Of a stretch of 64,000 bases of DNA, positions 8,151-17,969 are shown in pieces. A program made the position numbers and the translations under genes. Positions within the stretch are counted from its first letter, which is position 1, and each line of letters starts with the position of its first letter. Source of the DNA: a virus; IMG/VR virus record IMGVR_UViG_3300035034_000851, positions 24,951 to 88,950 of that record; one strand, 5' to 3'. Below the pieces are notes generated by a model. The model had not been told where the DNA came from. It searched no databases and saw only the letters and a program-made list of their open reading frames with translations.

Positions 8151-9453
8151 CTTCTTTAAAATTTATAAAATATTTTTGTTTTTTTCTTATTGAAGATATT
8201 AAATTATAAGTGTTATTTAGATATTTATAAAATATAGGAGAATTATCACCATTTTCTATTCTTAATACTAACCCTTTAGTTAAAGATTTTTTATCTAAAT
8301 TTGACTTTTTTTCTGACAAATTTGACAATATTTTATCTAAAGTAAGAACTGTTCCATAATTAACTAATTTTATATCTTTATACACTTGTTCATTTTCAAA
8401 ATTAGTTTTAAAATAAGACAAACCTATTTCAGGGACATGACTTACATTTAATTTAGAACATCTTTTTTTAACTTGGCTCCATGATAAATCAATAACTTTT
8501 CCATTTTCTAAAGTATTTGTTATTCTATGTATAAATACATCATAAGTACCAGGTTTGTAACTATAAGTAAAAGGTATGTTATCTCCATAACAATTTTTTA
8601 AAGTAGATACAGCTCCTGAACCTAATATATGTTTAAACAAAGATACGTTAAAATTAGGTACAAAACTATTTTTTTCATTTTTAAAACCAACAGCAGTGTA
8701 ATATATAGTTTCTCCTTTGTTTAATTTGTATTTAAATAATTTAGATGCATCATAGGAAGTTCCAAATTTAGAACTAAACATTAAAAATTTATTACCATAA
8801 ACAAATTTGTAATCTCGTATTTTATTAGAAAATAAAGTTTTAAGTTTATTTATAAAATTATCTTTTTGATCAACTTTTAAAAAACCACATCTTCCTGAAT
8901 ATCCTTCAAGCATTTCTGTTATTACAACAGGATTACTATTTGCCAATCCTTTAAAATCTGAAAACATTGGCTTAATTATAATATCTCTTTTAAATTGTTT
9001 ATTTAATTTAGTTAAAGGATTATCAAGAGTTGTTTTAAAACTTTCATCTATTCCTATTGTAATTGTTATATAATTAAAAGAAAAACCTTTAGTATTATTA
9101 TTTAAACAACTAATATTTTTTAATAAAATGTAATTTTCTAAAACATTAAAAGGTAAAAACAAAGCTGAAGTTAATACACCTCGTATTAATTTAGGTTTTA
9201 CTACGCCAGATTTAGACATAATACCATGTTTCATAATATTTTTATTTAAAGTATTATCTTTAAATAAGTTTAGTTCTTTTAAAAGCAATGGGTCTAATAT
9301 AGTTCCTGTAGGAAATAATAACCCTCTAGTATATAATTGAATTTCATTTGAAACAACAACTACATCATTATTAATTCTAGATACTTTAATATATTTAGAA
9401 TCAACAATTTCTTTTAAATTAGTTATTTGTACTACTGTAAATTGTCCTACCAT
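8140..9453 (-). CDS. RNA ligase-like protein (Rnl2/DRB0094-type) with substituted catalytic lysine
   Basis: A 437-aa protein whose middle follows a known phage RNA-ligase layout. VITEMLEGYSGR occupies the place of motif I (usual TEK-hydrophobic-x-G-S/T), KFLMFSSKFGTS follows as motif III-like, TIYYTAVGF as motif IIIa-like, GTYDVFIHRIT...VIDLSW with SHVPEIG as the usual C-terminal half, and KGLVLRIEN...FYKYLN as motifs IV-V. The nucleophilic lysine of motif I is methionine (codon ATG at about 8917). A working ligase would need that lysine to form the AMP adduct, so this is either a non-catalytic homologue or uses another residue. Confidence 0.6.
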   Translation of the reverse strand: MVGQFTVVQITNLKEIVDSKYIKVSRINNDVVVVSNEIQLYTRGLLFPTGTILDPLLLKELNLFKDNTLNKNIMKHGIMSKSGVVKPKLIRGVLTSALFLPFNVLENYILLKNISCLNNNTKGFSFNYITITIGIDESFKTTLDNPLTKLNKQFKRDIIIKPMFSDFKGLANSNPVVITEMLEGYSGRCGFLKVDQKDNFINKLKTLFSNKIRDYKFVYGNKFLMFSSKFGTSYDASKLFKYKLNKGETIYYTAVGFKNEKNSFVPNFNVSLFKHILGSGAVSTLKNCYGDNIPFTYSYKPGTYDVFIHRITNTLENGKVIDLSWSQVKKRCSKLNVSHVPEIGLSYFKTNFENEQVYKDIKLVNYGTVLTLDKILSNLSEKKSNLDKKSLTKGLVLRIENGDNSPIFYKYLNNTYNLISSIRKKQKYFINFKEDEV

Positions 9454-9587
9454 AATTCTTCATCTTTTTCCATTAATCCAACAGCTAAATCTAAATCTTC
9501 AATACATTCATAACAACCTATTTCAGGATCTAAAATTTTTGTATTATGTATTCCACATTTTCTTGTTATTTTCTCATTTTTTGACAT
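9447..9587 (-). CDS. Very small zinc-ribbon-like protein (46 aa)
   Basis: ATG at 9587 and stop TAG overlapping the start ATG of the RNA-ligase-like gene (ATGGTAG), which indicates translational coupling. It carries CGIH near residue 12 and CYEC near residue 30, a C-x2-H/C-x2-C arrangement suggesting one small zinc site. Function unknown. Confidence 0.5.
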   Translation of the reverse strand: MSKNEKITRKCGIHNTKILDPEIGCYECIEDLDLAVGLMEKDEELW

Positions 9588-9593
9588 ATTTTT

Positions 9594-9622
9594 ATTAAAA
9601 AAAGGGAGCTATTAACTCCCTT
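9594..9622 (-). terminator. Intrinsic terminator after ribonucleotide reductase
   Basis: On the minus strand GGGAGTTAATAGCTCCC is followed by seven Ts: a 6-bp stem with a compact loop, directly after the nrdJ-type stop codon. Confidence 0.85.
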
Positions 9623-9634
9623 TGTATTTTTAAA

Positions 9635-12169
9635 TTAACATTTACTTGATAAACATTCTAAACATTTTTGACAACCTTCTTCAAATATTAAAGCTTCAGA
9701 GCCACAATTTGAACAAGATGCTCCATTTACTTTAGCACCATTCTCAGTATATTTTTTTAATATTCTACTAATAGCTTTACTAAAACCAGTTAAATCTTTT
9801 GAATTTCTATCTAATATTGTTTGAATAAACTTTGAAGACATACCATGTCTAAGAGCACCTGATATTAATCTAGATATAACTTCTTCTTCTTCAGAATTAA
9901 GTTCTACAGATGTAAATATACCATTGTCTCCAACAAAATTGTATTCTCCTCTTTTTATTTTCTTTATTTGTATTTTACTATCTTTAATATTTAAATTAGG
10001 AGAGCAAAATATTTCGTAAGGTTTATCTTTATATAAACCAATTATGACTGTATAAGGAACTCCTTTTACAGTAGTTTTATAAACTTCTCCTTTTAATATT
10101 TTAGGTCTTTTAGAAGCATCATGAATATCAAAATTATCTTCAGTTTCTTTATTTATGTACTCTAAAACTCCATTTTTAGAAGTATCTCTATATATTGTTA
10201 CACCTTTTAATTTAGTTTGATACGCAAGTAAATAAATATCTTTTATTTCTTCTTTAGTAGTATTTTTATGTAAATTTAAAGTTGATGATATAGAGTGTGT
10301 TGTATATTTTTGTATAATAGACTGTACAGTAATTCTGTCAGTATACGGAATATTATTTGCACAAGAATTAAACCAAGGAGAAGCTTTAAATATTTCTTCT
10401 ATATCTTGAGAAGAATTTATATCTAATTGATCATTAAATTTTTTACCTATATTTATTAGAGCCCATTCTTTTAATTGAGGGTGTATAACAGGATAATTAA
10501 CCCATTTAACACCATGTTCATCTATACTATCAAATTTAAGAGATTTATCATCTGGATTAATCTTTCTTTTTCTATTATAATAAGGTGAAAATAAAGGCTC
10601 TACTCCTGAAGTTATTTGTGCCATTAAAGAAATAGTACCTGTAGGTGCTACTGTACTCCAAGACACATTTCTTCTACCATATTTACACATTTGATAAACT
10701 AATCTAGGATATTGCTCTAAAAGATTTTGATAAAAAGAATTTAAACCTTCTACTGGTTCACCATTTTTATCAAATTTATATTCTAAATTTTTATCCCAAC
10801 CAACAAAAGGTCCTTTAATTTTAGCTAGTTCTATAGTAGCTTCTAATTCTCCTTGTAATTTTTGAGAAAAAACTTCATCAATTATTGAAAAAGATTCTTT
10901 ACTTCCATAAGTTACTCCAACAGCAGCTAACATATCTCCTAATCCTGTGATACCACTTCCAGTTCTTCTACCAGATTTAGTTACATTAAGTATATTTTTC
11001 CATAAATTTAATTCAGTAGCTTTAACTTCATCAGATTCTGGATCATTTTTTATTTTATTGAGTATTTTTTCAATAGATTTTATTTCTAAATCTACAATAG
11101 TATCATTTATTATTTGTACTCTTCTAGAAATATAATGTATTTTGTCATAATCAATGTATGCACGATCTGTATAAGGATTTGTTACTGCTTTTAATAAATT
11201 TTGAGCTATTAATCTGCAAGCATCATAAGCTTGCATAAAAATTTCACCACAAGGATTTGTAGTTACTCCTTTATATTGAGGATAAACACTATCTGGAGAA
11301 TAATCATGATGTATATCTTCAAATAATTGTCCAGGATCTGCACATGTCCAAGCTGATTCAGCTACAGCATCATATATTTCATTAGCTTTTACTTTTTTAG
11401 TAAAAACACCATTTTCATGCTTTACAATTTCATTGTATTTAGCTTCATTAGCTTTTAAACCTTCAATAGATGCATCAAAAGGAAATCTTAAAATATGATC
11501 ACCTCCATTTAAAACTGCATCCATAAATTCATTAGAAAATTTTACAGATATATTAGCTCCAGACACAGAAACATTGTCTATTTTTTTATTTATAAACTCT
11601 AAAACATCAAGATGATTACAATGAATTGATAACATCAATGCACCTCTTCTACCTTTTTGAGCTACTTCATTTGTAGAATTAGAAAATCTATTCATAAAAC
11701 TTGTAGCTCCTGTTGAACTTTTAGCTGAATTACTAGTTAAAGATCCATCGAATCTTAGAGTTGATATATCTAAACCAACTCCACCTCTTCTTTTCATCAA
11801 TTGAACTAATTGTTCATCTTTTTGCATAATACCTCCATAAGAATCTTCTGGTTGTCCTATTACAAAACAATTTGATAAAGATCCTATTTTGTCAGTACCT
11901 AAATTAGATAAAATAGAACCTTGAGGTAATATTTTTAAACTATTAAAATACCCAAATAATTCATCAAACCAATCTCTTCTAGTAAAAACTCTACTTTTTC
12001 TAGCATCTGGAGCTAACATTATCATACTTTCTATGTATTCTGGAAGTATAGCATCTGTTATTCTTGTAAACATATCTTCTAATGAATCTTCACCTTTGTC
12101 TAAATACTTACTTCTAATAGCGTCTGCAGCTAAAGTGTCTCCATTAAATCTTTTTAATAATTTATCCAT
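9635..12169 (-). CDS. nrdJ: Adenosylcobalamin-dependent (class II) ribonucleotide reductase
   Basis: Converts ribonucleotides to deoxyribonucleotides for phage DNA synthesis; class II enzymes need vitamin B12 coenzyme and work in the presence or absence of oxygen. An 844-aa protein with GSLSNCFVIG (first active-site cysteine), a RRGGVGLDIS stretch, NPCGEI followed by DACRLIAQNL (the class II form of the catalytic-Cys loop) and VAPTGTISLMA. The C-terminus has CSNCGSEALIFEEGCQKC and ends SSKC, the shuttle-cysteine tail that is re-reduced by thioredoxin. No separate small subunit gene is beside it, as expected for class II. It is followed by its own terminator. Confidence 0.92.
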   Translation of the reverse strand: MDKLLKRFNGDTLAADAIRSKYLDKGEDSLEDMFTRITDAILPEYIESMIMLAPDARKSRVFTRRDWFDELFGYFNSLKILPQGSILSNLGTDKIGSLSNCFVIGQPEDSYGGIMQKDEQLVQLMKRRGGVGLDISTLRFDGSLTSNSAKSSTGATSFMNRFSNSTNEVAQKGRRGALMLSIHCNHLDVLEFINKKIDNVSVSGANISVKFSNEFMDAVLNGGDHILRFPFDASIEGLKANEAKYNEIVKHENGVFTKKVKANEIYDAVAESAWTCADPGQLFEDIHHDYSPDSVYPQYKGVTTNPCGEIFMQAYDACRLIAQNLLKAVTNPYTDRAYIDYDKIHYISRRVQIINDTIVDLEIKSIEKILNKIKNDPESDEVKATELNLWKNILNVTKSGRRTGSGITGLGDMLAAVGVTYGSKESFSIIDEVFSQKLQGELEATIELAKIKGPFVGWDKNLEYKFDKNGEPVEGLNSFYQNLLEQYPRLVYQMCKYGRRNVSWSTVAPTGTISLMAQITSGVEPLFSPYYNRKRKINPDDKSLKFDSIDEHGVKWVNYPVIHPQLKEWALINIGKKFNDQLDINSSQDIEEIFKASPWFNSCANNIPYTDRITVQSIIQKYTTHSISSTLNLHKNTTKEEIKDIYLLAYQTKLKGVTIYRDTSKNGVLEYINKETEDNFDIHDASKRPKILKGEVYKTTVKGVPYTVIIGLYKDKPYEIFCSPNLNIKDSKIQIKKIKRGEYNFVGDNGIFTSVELNSEEEEVISRLISGALRHGMSSKFIQTILDRNSKDLTGFSKAISRILKKYTENGAKVNGASCSNCGSEALIFEEGCQKCLECLSSKC

Positions 12170-12293
12170 ATGTATATTCTGTTATTTTTTTTACTTTTTC
12201 GCCTAATACTGAATAATTAGGATTATTTTTTACTAAATATTTAATTATTGAGCTAAACCTTGATTTAGCTCTATTTTTATTACTCTCTGTCAT
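12162..12293 (-). CDS. Small hypothetical protein (43 aa)
   Basis: ATG at 12293 within the end of the preceding gene; stop TAA overlaps the first codons of the ribonucleotide reductase gene. Basic, Asn/Lys-rich, not recognised. The double overlap supports a coupled cistron. Confidence 0.4.
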   Translation of the reverse strand: MTESNKNRAKSRFSSIIKYLVKNNPNYSVLGEKVKKITEYTYG

Positions 12294-12909
12294 TATCGTT
12301 ATAAAATCTTAATGTTTCTTTTTCAAAATCAATCTTACTTAGTAATTCTTTGTTTTTATATTCGTTTATAAAATCTAATTTATACTTTTCACCCATAGTT
12401 TTTTTAGCAAACATATTTTTTTCAACTATTCCAATTGTTAATTTGTTTACATATAACTCTTTTAATTTATCACTTATTTTACTATATTGACTATCTACAA
12501 AATTTCTATAGTCTTGTTTATATTCTTCACTAATTTTAAATACATGTACAATTAAATTACCTCCTCCGTCTAAATCATAATAATCTATCCAAGATTTGAT
12601 GTCTTTAAATACACCTTCTACTTCTAAAAAATTAAAATTATAATCTTTAGGTGCAAATAGCATATATAAATAATAATCTTTTTTATTGTACCATTTAAAA
12701 TCTTGTCCTTCAATACCAAAATCATCTATATATGAATTAATAAATCCATACTTTTTTAAAAAATCTAATTTTAAAGCTTTACCTGATGAACTATTTAATA
12801 ACACAGTAGGTGTTAAAAAATGTGTAGTACTGTTAGTAATCTTACTTATTCCAAGCTTTTTACATAAGTTGGACAATATCTCCTCCTTCGATGTGTTCTT
12901 TTGTGTCAT
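12280..12909 (-). CDS. Hypothetical protein (209 aa)
   Basis: Starts MTQKNTSKEEILSNLCKKLG, acidic and mainly soluble, with a DYYDLDGGGNLIVHVF stretch in the middle. No family recognised. It overlaps the exonuclease gene upstream by 50 bases and the small gene downstream. Confidence 0.6.
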   Translation of the reverse strand: MTQKNTSKEEILSNLCKKLGISKITNSTTHFLTPTVLLNSSSGKALKLDFLKKYGFINSYIDDFGIEGQDFKWYNKKDYYLYMLFAPKDYNFNFLEVEGVFKDIKSWIDYYDLDGGGNLIVHVFKISEEYKQDYRNFVDSQYSKISDKLKELYVNKLTIGIVEKNMFAKKTMGEKYKLDFINEYKNKELLSKIDFEKETLRFYNDNDRE

Positions 12910-13798
12910 TCCATATTTCGTTTTTACTATAAAATTTTAATAATTCTAAAGCTTCTTTCCATCCTTTATAATTTTCATCTCCATTTTCTCCTACATCTAA
13001 TATTCTTCCGCTACATTCAAAAATTCTAGGTCTATCATTAAATGCTGTACTTACAACTATAAATCTAAAAGGTAATATAACATAATCAGGATATTTAAAT
13101 CTTAAAGCTTCTGAATAAAAAGAAGCTTGAAAATCATATCTAAATTTCCATAATGAATTTTTAAAAGAAGATACAGAAAATCCTGTAGTTTTTAAATCCC
13201 AAGGTTGAATTATTTTATTTTTTTTATCTATAGTAATAACATCTAATAAACTTTTTAGATTTATACCATCTTTATCCCAATATATTTCTTCTTGAAATAC
13301 ATTAGTTTTATGTTTAGGTAAATTAAATAATAATTTATTAATTATAGGATCTTCATTTAATTTGTTAGTTAATTCACAAGCTTTTTGATAATCTTTATTA
13401 GATACAATAATTTTACCTTCTGAATTTTTTAAAAAATGGAAATAATGACTAAAACTGTGAATGTATTTTAATTTAACAATGTCACTTTGTTTTGCTCTAT
13501 ATTTCATTTTTTTACAAATGTTTAAAATCTCTATATCAAAATCTAAAACAGGTACAGTTTTATAACTAATGTATATTTCATCCCAAATACTTTTAACAGT
13601 ATCTGAAGGATTTTCCTTATCATTAATAAAATAAGTTGAATCAAAGTCTTCTGGAGTCAGAAGTAGACAATCTACCAATGACCCCATATTTAGACTTTTA
13701 GTTGACTTATTATCTCTATTTTTGTATAATAAAGGGTGAACTAATATTTGTTTTAAATTACTTTGAGATTCTGCGGGAAATTCTCTATAATTACTCAT
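12860..13798 (-). CDS. PD-(D/E)XK exonuclease (RecE/exodeoxyribonuclease VIII-like)
   Basis: About 312 aa from the likely start MSNYREFPAESQSNLKQIL at 13798; the nine residues before it overlap the amidoligase gene. Nuclease motifs: GSLVDCLLL early, SLLDVITID with the aspartate ligand near residue 190, IQPWDLKTTG (the D/E-x-K pair) near 203, then RYDFQASFYSEAL. RecE-type enzymes resect double-stranded DNA 5' to 3' and hand the strand to a RecT-type annealing protein. Such a partner is encoded at 22293-23787, split by an intron, so the two likely form one recombination system. Confidence 0.75.
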   Translation of the reverse strand: MSNYREFPAESQSNLKQILVHPLLYKNRDNKSTKSLNMGSLVDCLLLTPEDFDSTYFINDKENPSDTVKSIWDEIYISYKTVPVLDFDIEILNICKKMKYRAKQSDIVKLKYIHSFSHYFHFLKNSEGKIIVSNKDYQKACELTNKLNEDPIINKLLFNLPKHKTNVFQEEIYWDKDGINLKSLLDVITIDKKNKIIQPWDLKTTGFSVSSFKNSLWKFRYDFQASFYSEALRFKYPDYVILPFRFIVVSTAFNDRPRIFECSGRILDVGENGDENYKGWKEALELLKFYSKNEIWNDTKEHIEGGDIVQLM

Positions 13799-15395
13799 AT
13801 TGAAATTCAATAGGTAAAGAAACATTTTCCCTGTCTCTGTTTATTTCAGCATACATATTTTCATATCTATCATTATTAAACACTGTTCTTCTATAATTTA
13901 TATATGAAGATAACTTATCATATATTTCAGTATTTACATCTTTTATTGGAGAAATAACATCTAATAAAGTTATCTTTTCTCTTTGTTTAAGAATCTTATC
14001 TTGATTATTTTCAGCATAAGTTAAAAGACTAGAACATATTAACATCCAATGAACCATTACTGAATAATGAATTGTAGATTGATGTAATCTAAATTCTACT
14101 GTTTTAGAGTTACTAAACATTAATGGTAATAAGTTTACGTGATAGTATCTAGAATTAAAATTCCATTTTCTAGCACCTTCTTTAGGATGTTTACGAGTTT
14201 CAAAGTTATAAGTATCATCTTCTGGAGTTCCATCTGCTAAAAATTGAAAAACTTTTTTAAATTCTTCATTTATAACAGTATTTTTGTCTGCGTTTTCTTT
14301 AAACATTCTATTAGTGTTTAAAGCTAATCCAGATAAAGGTTGACAATGATCTTTAACACGACCATTTTGTCCTCTTTTATTTGCAAAATATTGTACATCT
14401 CTTTTATAAGGAGGCACTATTTCAAACATTTCATTTTGAAGTCTGTAACAAAGAGTATATAAAGATAAAATTGATTTTTTAGTACAAGGATATTTACCAA
14501 AGTGAATATGTAAAGAACATTGTTCATCAGTTTCACATCTTTTATTCATCTCAGAAAAAACAGATCTTAGAGTAGCAACACCTTTTATACCTTCTAAAGG
14601 TACAGTGGTGTATTCTACTCCTCCTATAGATCCATCTCTTAAAGGTACTAAACCATTTTTATGCAAAATAGGTTCTGGTACATGACCTAAAGAAGTTTCT
14701 ATTTCTAAACCAAAAGATTTGTTACCTATGATTTTTAATAAATCTTTATCAAGTTTATTACCTTCGTGTTTTGCAATTTTATATCCTTTTTTTATAGAAT
14801 TACCTAAAGCATTATTATCTGCTATATTGTAAGGTAATAAATCAAAATCATATCTAGCTCTTCCTTTTTTGGACATTGATTTTATTTCATAAGGTGATAA
14901 AGAACTTTTACAGTAATAATTACCATCTGATAAAGATTCTATAAAACCAAGTTCTAAACATAAAGCAACTGAAACACAATACAGTGGATTTTTATCACTG
15001 TCATCTAAAAATGTATTAGAAATTATTTTCTTCATAACAAATTTCTTTCTGTGCTCTTTTTCTCCTCGTTTATTTATAAAAACAGATTGACCGTAAGATA
15101 ATTTTACAGTTTTTTCTGTAGGCTCATAATATCCTACAACAGCTATATTATTAACATCTGTATTTAATATACCAAAAACTAATCCTCTCTTAGTTCTTTG
15201 CCATAATTTATTAGTATGATTATAATAGATTTTACCAGAATTAATTCTGTAATAGCTACCATTTGTCATTTTAAAACAAGATTCATCAATAATATAATGT
15301 TCTCCATTTATTAATCTTGTATTTTCTGCATTTGCGTCTATTAATTCCATTTTGGAATCAAAAGCTTTTATTGTTTCTAGTTTGTTATTTGGCAT
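13791..15395 (-). CDS. Amidoligase family enzyme (glutamine-synthetase-like fold)
   Basis: A 534-aa protein. The central part carries the amidoligase signature KSFGLEIETSLG near residue 225, RDGSIGGVEYTTVP near 255, CSLHIHFGKYP near 293 and RYYHVNLLPL...KTVEFRLHQST near 415. These correspond to the E-x-E, H-x-H and R/E metal- and ATP-binding residues of the COOH-NH2 ligase superfamily, which joins carboxyl and amino groups with ATP. The N-terminal 200 residues are of unknown type. It opens a cluster with a class II glutamine amidotransferase, ATP-grasp ligase, GGCT-like protein and second amidoligase, overlapping the next gene by 11 bases. Confidence 0.8.
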   Translation of the reverse strand: MPNNKLETIKAFDSKMELIDANAENTRLINGEHYIIDESCFKMTNGSYYRINSGKIYYNHTNKLWQRTKRGLVFGILNTDVNNIAVVGYYEPTEKTVKLSYGQSVFINKRGEKEHRKKFVMKKIISNTFLDDSDKNPLYCVSVALCLELGFIESLSDGNYYCKSSLSPYEIKSMSKKGRARYDFDLLPYNIADNNALGNSIKKGYKIAKHEGNKLDKDLLKIIGNKSFGLEIETSLGHVPEPILHKNGLVPLRDGSIGGVEYTTVPLEGIKGVATLRSVFSEMNKRCETDEQCSLHIHFGKYPCTKKSILSLYTLCYRLQNEMFEIVPPYKRDVQYFANKRGQNGRVKDHCQPLSGLALNTNRMFKENADKNTVINEEFKKVFQFLADGTPEDDTYNFETRKHPKEGARKWNFNSRYYHVNLLPLMFSNSKTVEFRLHQSTIHYSVMVHWMLICSSLLTYAENNQDKILKQREKITLLDVISPIKDVNTEIYDKLSSYINYRRTVFNNDRYENMYAEINRDRENVSLPIEFQYE

Positions 15396-17148
15396 TTGTA
15401 GTTGTTAATTTGTAAAATTCTTCCAATTCTATTAAAAATTCTAAATCTTCGTTATCCATGCTAACTATGTTTTTTGAATACATATTAAACACAAATTCAA
15501 ATATTACTTTGTATATAAATTTTACATCTTCATCTTCTTTTAAATTCATAAAATTACGCAATAAAAGTAAAGCATCTTCAAAATAATCACTTATTTTGTC
15601 TTCAAACTCTTCTAAATCTTTCATTACATCAAAATTATTACCTTTATCAAAAGAATCTAAGATATTAGGTTGATTTCTTTTTTCTAATTCTTCTCTTTTA
15701 TTTAATAATTCTTTTAATACTCCATTTTTTACAACATAAATAAAAGGACTAAAATCATTATAATACTCAAAATCATGTCCACTATCTTTTTCAAAATATA
15801 CATTATTTATAGCACTAAAATTCTTTTTATTATTTCCTTTTAATTTATTTAAAGTTAAAACAGGATGAGTTGGTGAAAATTCACTTATTTGGTAACCTAA
15901 ACAAGTATTTCCAGCTTTTTTTAATACTTTACATCTAGCTTTAGCTTTTATAAAATCTTCAAAATTTTTAAAAGCAACTCCATTTACAAACCATAATTTA
16001 ACAGCATTGAATCTTTTATTTCCATCTACTTTATTCCAAGCATTTTCCATATCTTCTTCTGTGTTAATATTACTATGTAAATCTTTTCTAGTTACTTTAC
16101 TTAAAACAAAACCTCCTTGTAATAATACTCCATTTCTAAAAAATCTAAATTTTTGAAAATATATAGTACTTCCATTGTAAAATTTATCTTTACTTTCTGT
16201 TACAAATAAATTTATATTAACAGATTTATTACTTTTATTCTTTCTATTAGAATATTCTAATCTATCTTGATAATTAGTAACTGAGGTACTACGGCTAGAG
16301 TTATGAGAAACAGGACAAGGGGCTGAAGGATTTAAATCTGCAGTTCTAGATATTATTTGACTACTTTCTATATGTCCTCCTACAAAAGAAATAAGTTCAT
16401 TGTTTTTGAAACTTATAACTTCATCTTCTTCTGCACCTATCATTTGTAAAGATTTAGCTATTGAAGATATGTAAACTCCTGTAATTTTACCTCTACTGTT
16501 AAGTTTTTGGTAATAATACAAAGGTCTTTCTTCATAACCACCACCTCCGCCTTTGAAAGCGTATAAATGGTTGGACTTTGTAACATCTTTAAATAATAAA
16601 GCTGCACCTCCTTCATACTCACTTAAAACTTTAAAAGTTTTGTCTTTATATAAACAAGCAAGTAATCCATGTGAATCTACATCAATATTAATAATACTAA
16701 TGTTTCTGTCTTTACATAATTGTATCCAATTTCTTAAAGTACCATTATGAGCACCTACAAAACCAGCTTCACCTTCTTGATTTTTTAATAGAAAAGGATG
16801 AGCATTTGCAGAAGTTTTTTGCCAACCTACACTTGATTTTCTTGCGTGCATTATACAAGTAAAATCTTCTTTACTTATAGTAGGAAAAGGTTTATCAACA
16901 AAAAAGTCTTTAAAATAAGAATTATTATAAACTCCATAAAATACTTCTTTATTTGAATAAATACCACAAGAATCTCCTCCTCTAGTATCATTCATAATTC
17001 CTAATATTTTTAAAGCATTTTTATCAGGTGTAACTTCTCCACAATAACCAATTAATCCACAATAAAGTGTATTAAAATTGATTTTATTATTTGCTATACC
17101 TATGGCATAACTTATTATTAATAGTAATAAATATATGAATATTATCAT
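15385..17148 (-). CDS. Class II glutamine amidotransferase (Ntn hydrolase) with N-terminal membrane segment
   Basis: Residues 30-230 match the class II glutamine amidotransferase domain: CGLIGYCGE nucleophile start, NDTRGGDSCGIYS near 54, CIMHARKSSVG near 96, and GAHNGTLRNW near 131. These enzymes release ammonia from glutamine or make the reverse transfer, using an N-terminal cysteine. Here Cys30 is preceded by a hydrophobic segment (MIIFIYLLLLIISYAIGIAN) and there is no start codon immediately before it, so either a propeptide is removed or the domain is inactive. The remaining 330 residues are unknown. It sits inside the amidoligase/ATP-grasp cluster with 4-base overlaps. Confidence 0.75.
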   Translation of the reverse strand: MIIFIYLLLLIISYAIGIANNKINFNTLYCGLIGYCGEVTPDKNALKILGIMNDTRGGDSCGIYSNKEVFYGVYNNSYFKDFFVDKPFPTISKEDFTCIMHARKSSVGWQKTSANAHPFLLKNQEGEAGFVGAHNGTLRNWIQLCKDRNISIINIDVDSHGLLACLYKDKTFKVLSEYEGGAALLFKDVTKSNHLYAFKGGGGGYEERPLYYYQKLNSRGKITGVYISSIAKSLQMIGAEEDEVISFKNNELISFVGGHIESSQIISRTADLNPSAPCPVSHNSSRSTSVTNYQDRLEYSNRKNKSNKSVNINLFVTESKDKFYNGSTIYFQKFRFFRNGVLLQGGFVLSKVTRKDLHSNINTEEDMENAWNKVDGNKRFNAVKLWFVNGVAFKNFEDFIKAKARCKVLKKAGNTCLGYQISEFSPTHPVLTLNKLKGNNKKNFSAINNVYFEKDSGHDFEYYNDFSPFIYVVKNGVLKELLNKREELEKRNQPNILDSFDKGNNFDVMKDLEEFEDKISDYFEDALLLLRNFMNLKEDEDVKFIYKVIFEFVFNMYSKNIVSMDNEDLEFLIELEEFYKLTTTNAK

Positions 17149-17969
17149 TTGTTTTCTTGTATTATTTTATTAAGTTCTTGAATATATTTTTCTGATGTAA
17201 TCTCACCAAATGAAGGTGCAGAATTAACTTCAATAATTCTCCAATCTCCTTCTTTATTAGTTCTAACATCAAATGCTCCTAAATCTAATCCAACAGCATC
17301 TAAAGCATTTACACAATCTTCTACAATTGCATCCCAAGTATCTGGTTTTTTAAATAAAGGGTTAGTTTCCAACATCCATGCACAATTTAAATTGTTAAAA
17401 AACCATCTTTCTTCTGCATCTTGTTTTCTTAATTTTCTATTTGTATAAAAACATCCATTTTTACTAACGTGTAATCTATACTCCCTAGCTCCATTAAAAT
17501 ATAATTCAAATAAATATCTAGATAAATCTTTACCATTTAACCAAGTATTGAATTCTTCTATGTTATCTATTTTTGTATTAGCATTACCTCTTGATCCAAA
17601 ACGTCCTTTAGCTATGATAGGAAAAAACATATCATTTAATGTTTTTTTATCATCATTTAATACTCCATTTTTTAAAAAAGTTTTAGAAGTTAAATCAAAT
17701 CTATACCAAAAACAATGAGATACTTTAGCTAAATCAAAGCATTTCTTCATTTTAAGCTTATCAGAGCTATTCTTAATACCATCTACTGAATTTATTTCTA
17801 AATTATAAGGTCTAATGCCATTTAATTGAGTTATACTTCCTAAACGTAATAGAATCCTTTTACCAAATGTTCTTAATAATGGATTTCTTCTTAATATACC
17901 ATGAGAAGGATGTCTTGTCCTAACATGTAATAAGGTTTTTTTCTTTATTTTTTTATCTGTAGTCCGCAT
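17145..17969 (-). CDS. ATP-grasp ligase (RimK-like)
   Basis: A 274-aa protein with the ATP-grasp layout. NSSDKLKMKKCFDLAKVSHCFW stands where the substrate-side lysine helix lies, PIIAKGRFGSRG near 118 is the glycine-rich lid with its lysine, and GAREYRLHVSKNG near 162 follows. GLDLGAFDVRTN and WRIIEVNSAPSFGEI carry the magnesium-binding D, E and N residues. ATP-grasp ligases form amide bonds through an acyl phosphate; RimK-like members add amino acids or short peptides to a target. It overlaps the GGCT-like gene and the amidotransferase gene. Confidence 0.85.
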   Translation of the reverse strand: MRTTDKKIKKKTLLHVRTRHPSHGILRRNPLLRTFGKRILLRLGSITQLNGIRPYNLEINSVDGIKNSSDKLKMKKCFDLAKVSHCFWYRFDLTSKTFLKNGVLNDDKKTLNDMFFPIIAKGRFGSRGNANTKIDNIEEFNTWLNGKDLSRYLFELYFNGAREYRLHVSKNGCFYTNRKLRKQDAEERWFFNNLNCAWMLETNPLFKKPDTWDAIVEDCVNALDAVGLDLGAFDVRTNKEGDWRIIEVNSAPSFGEITSEKYIQELNKIIQENK

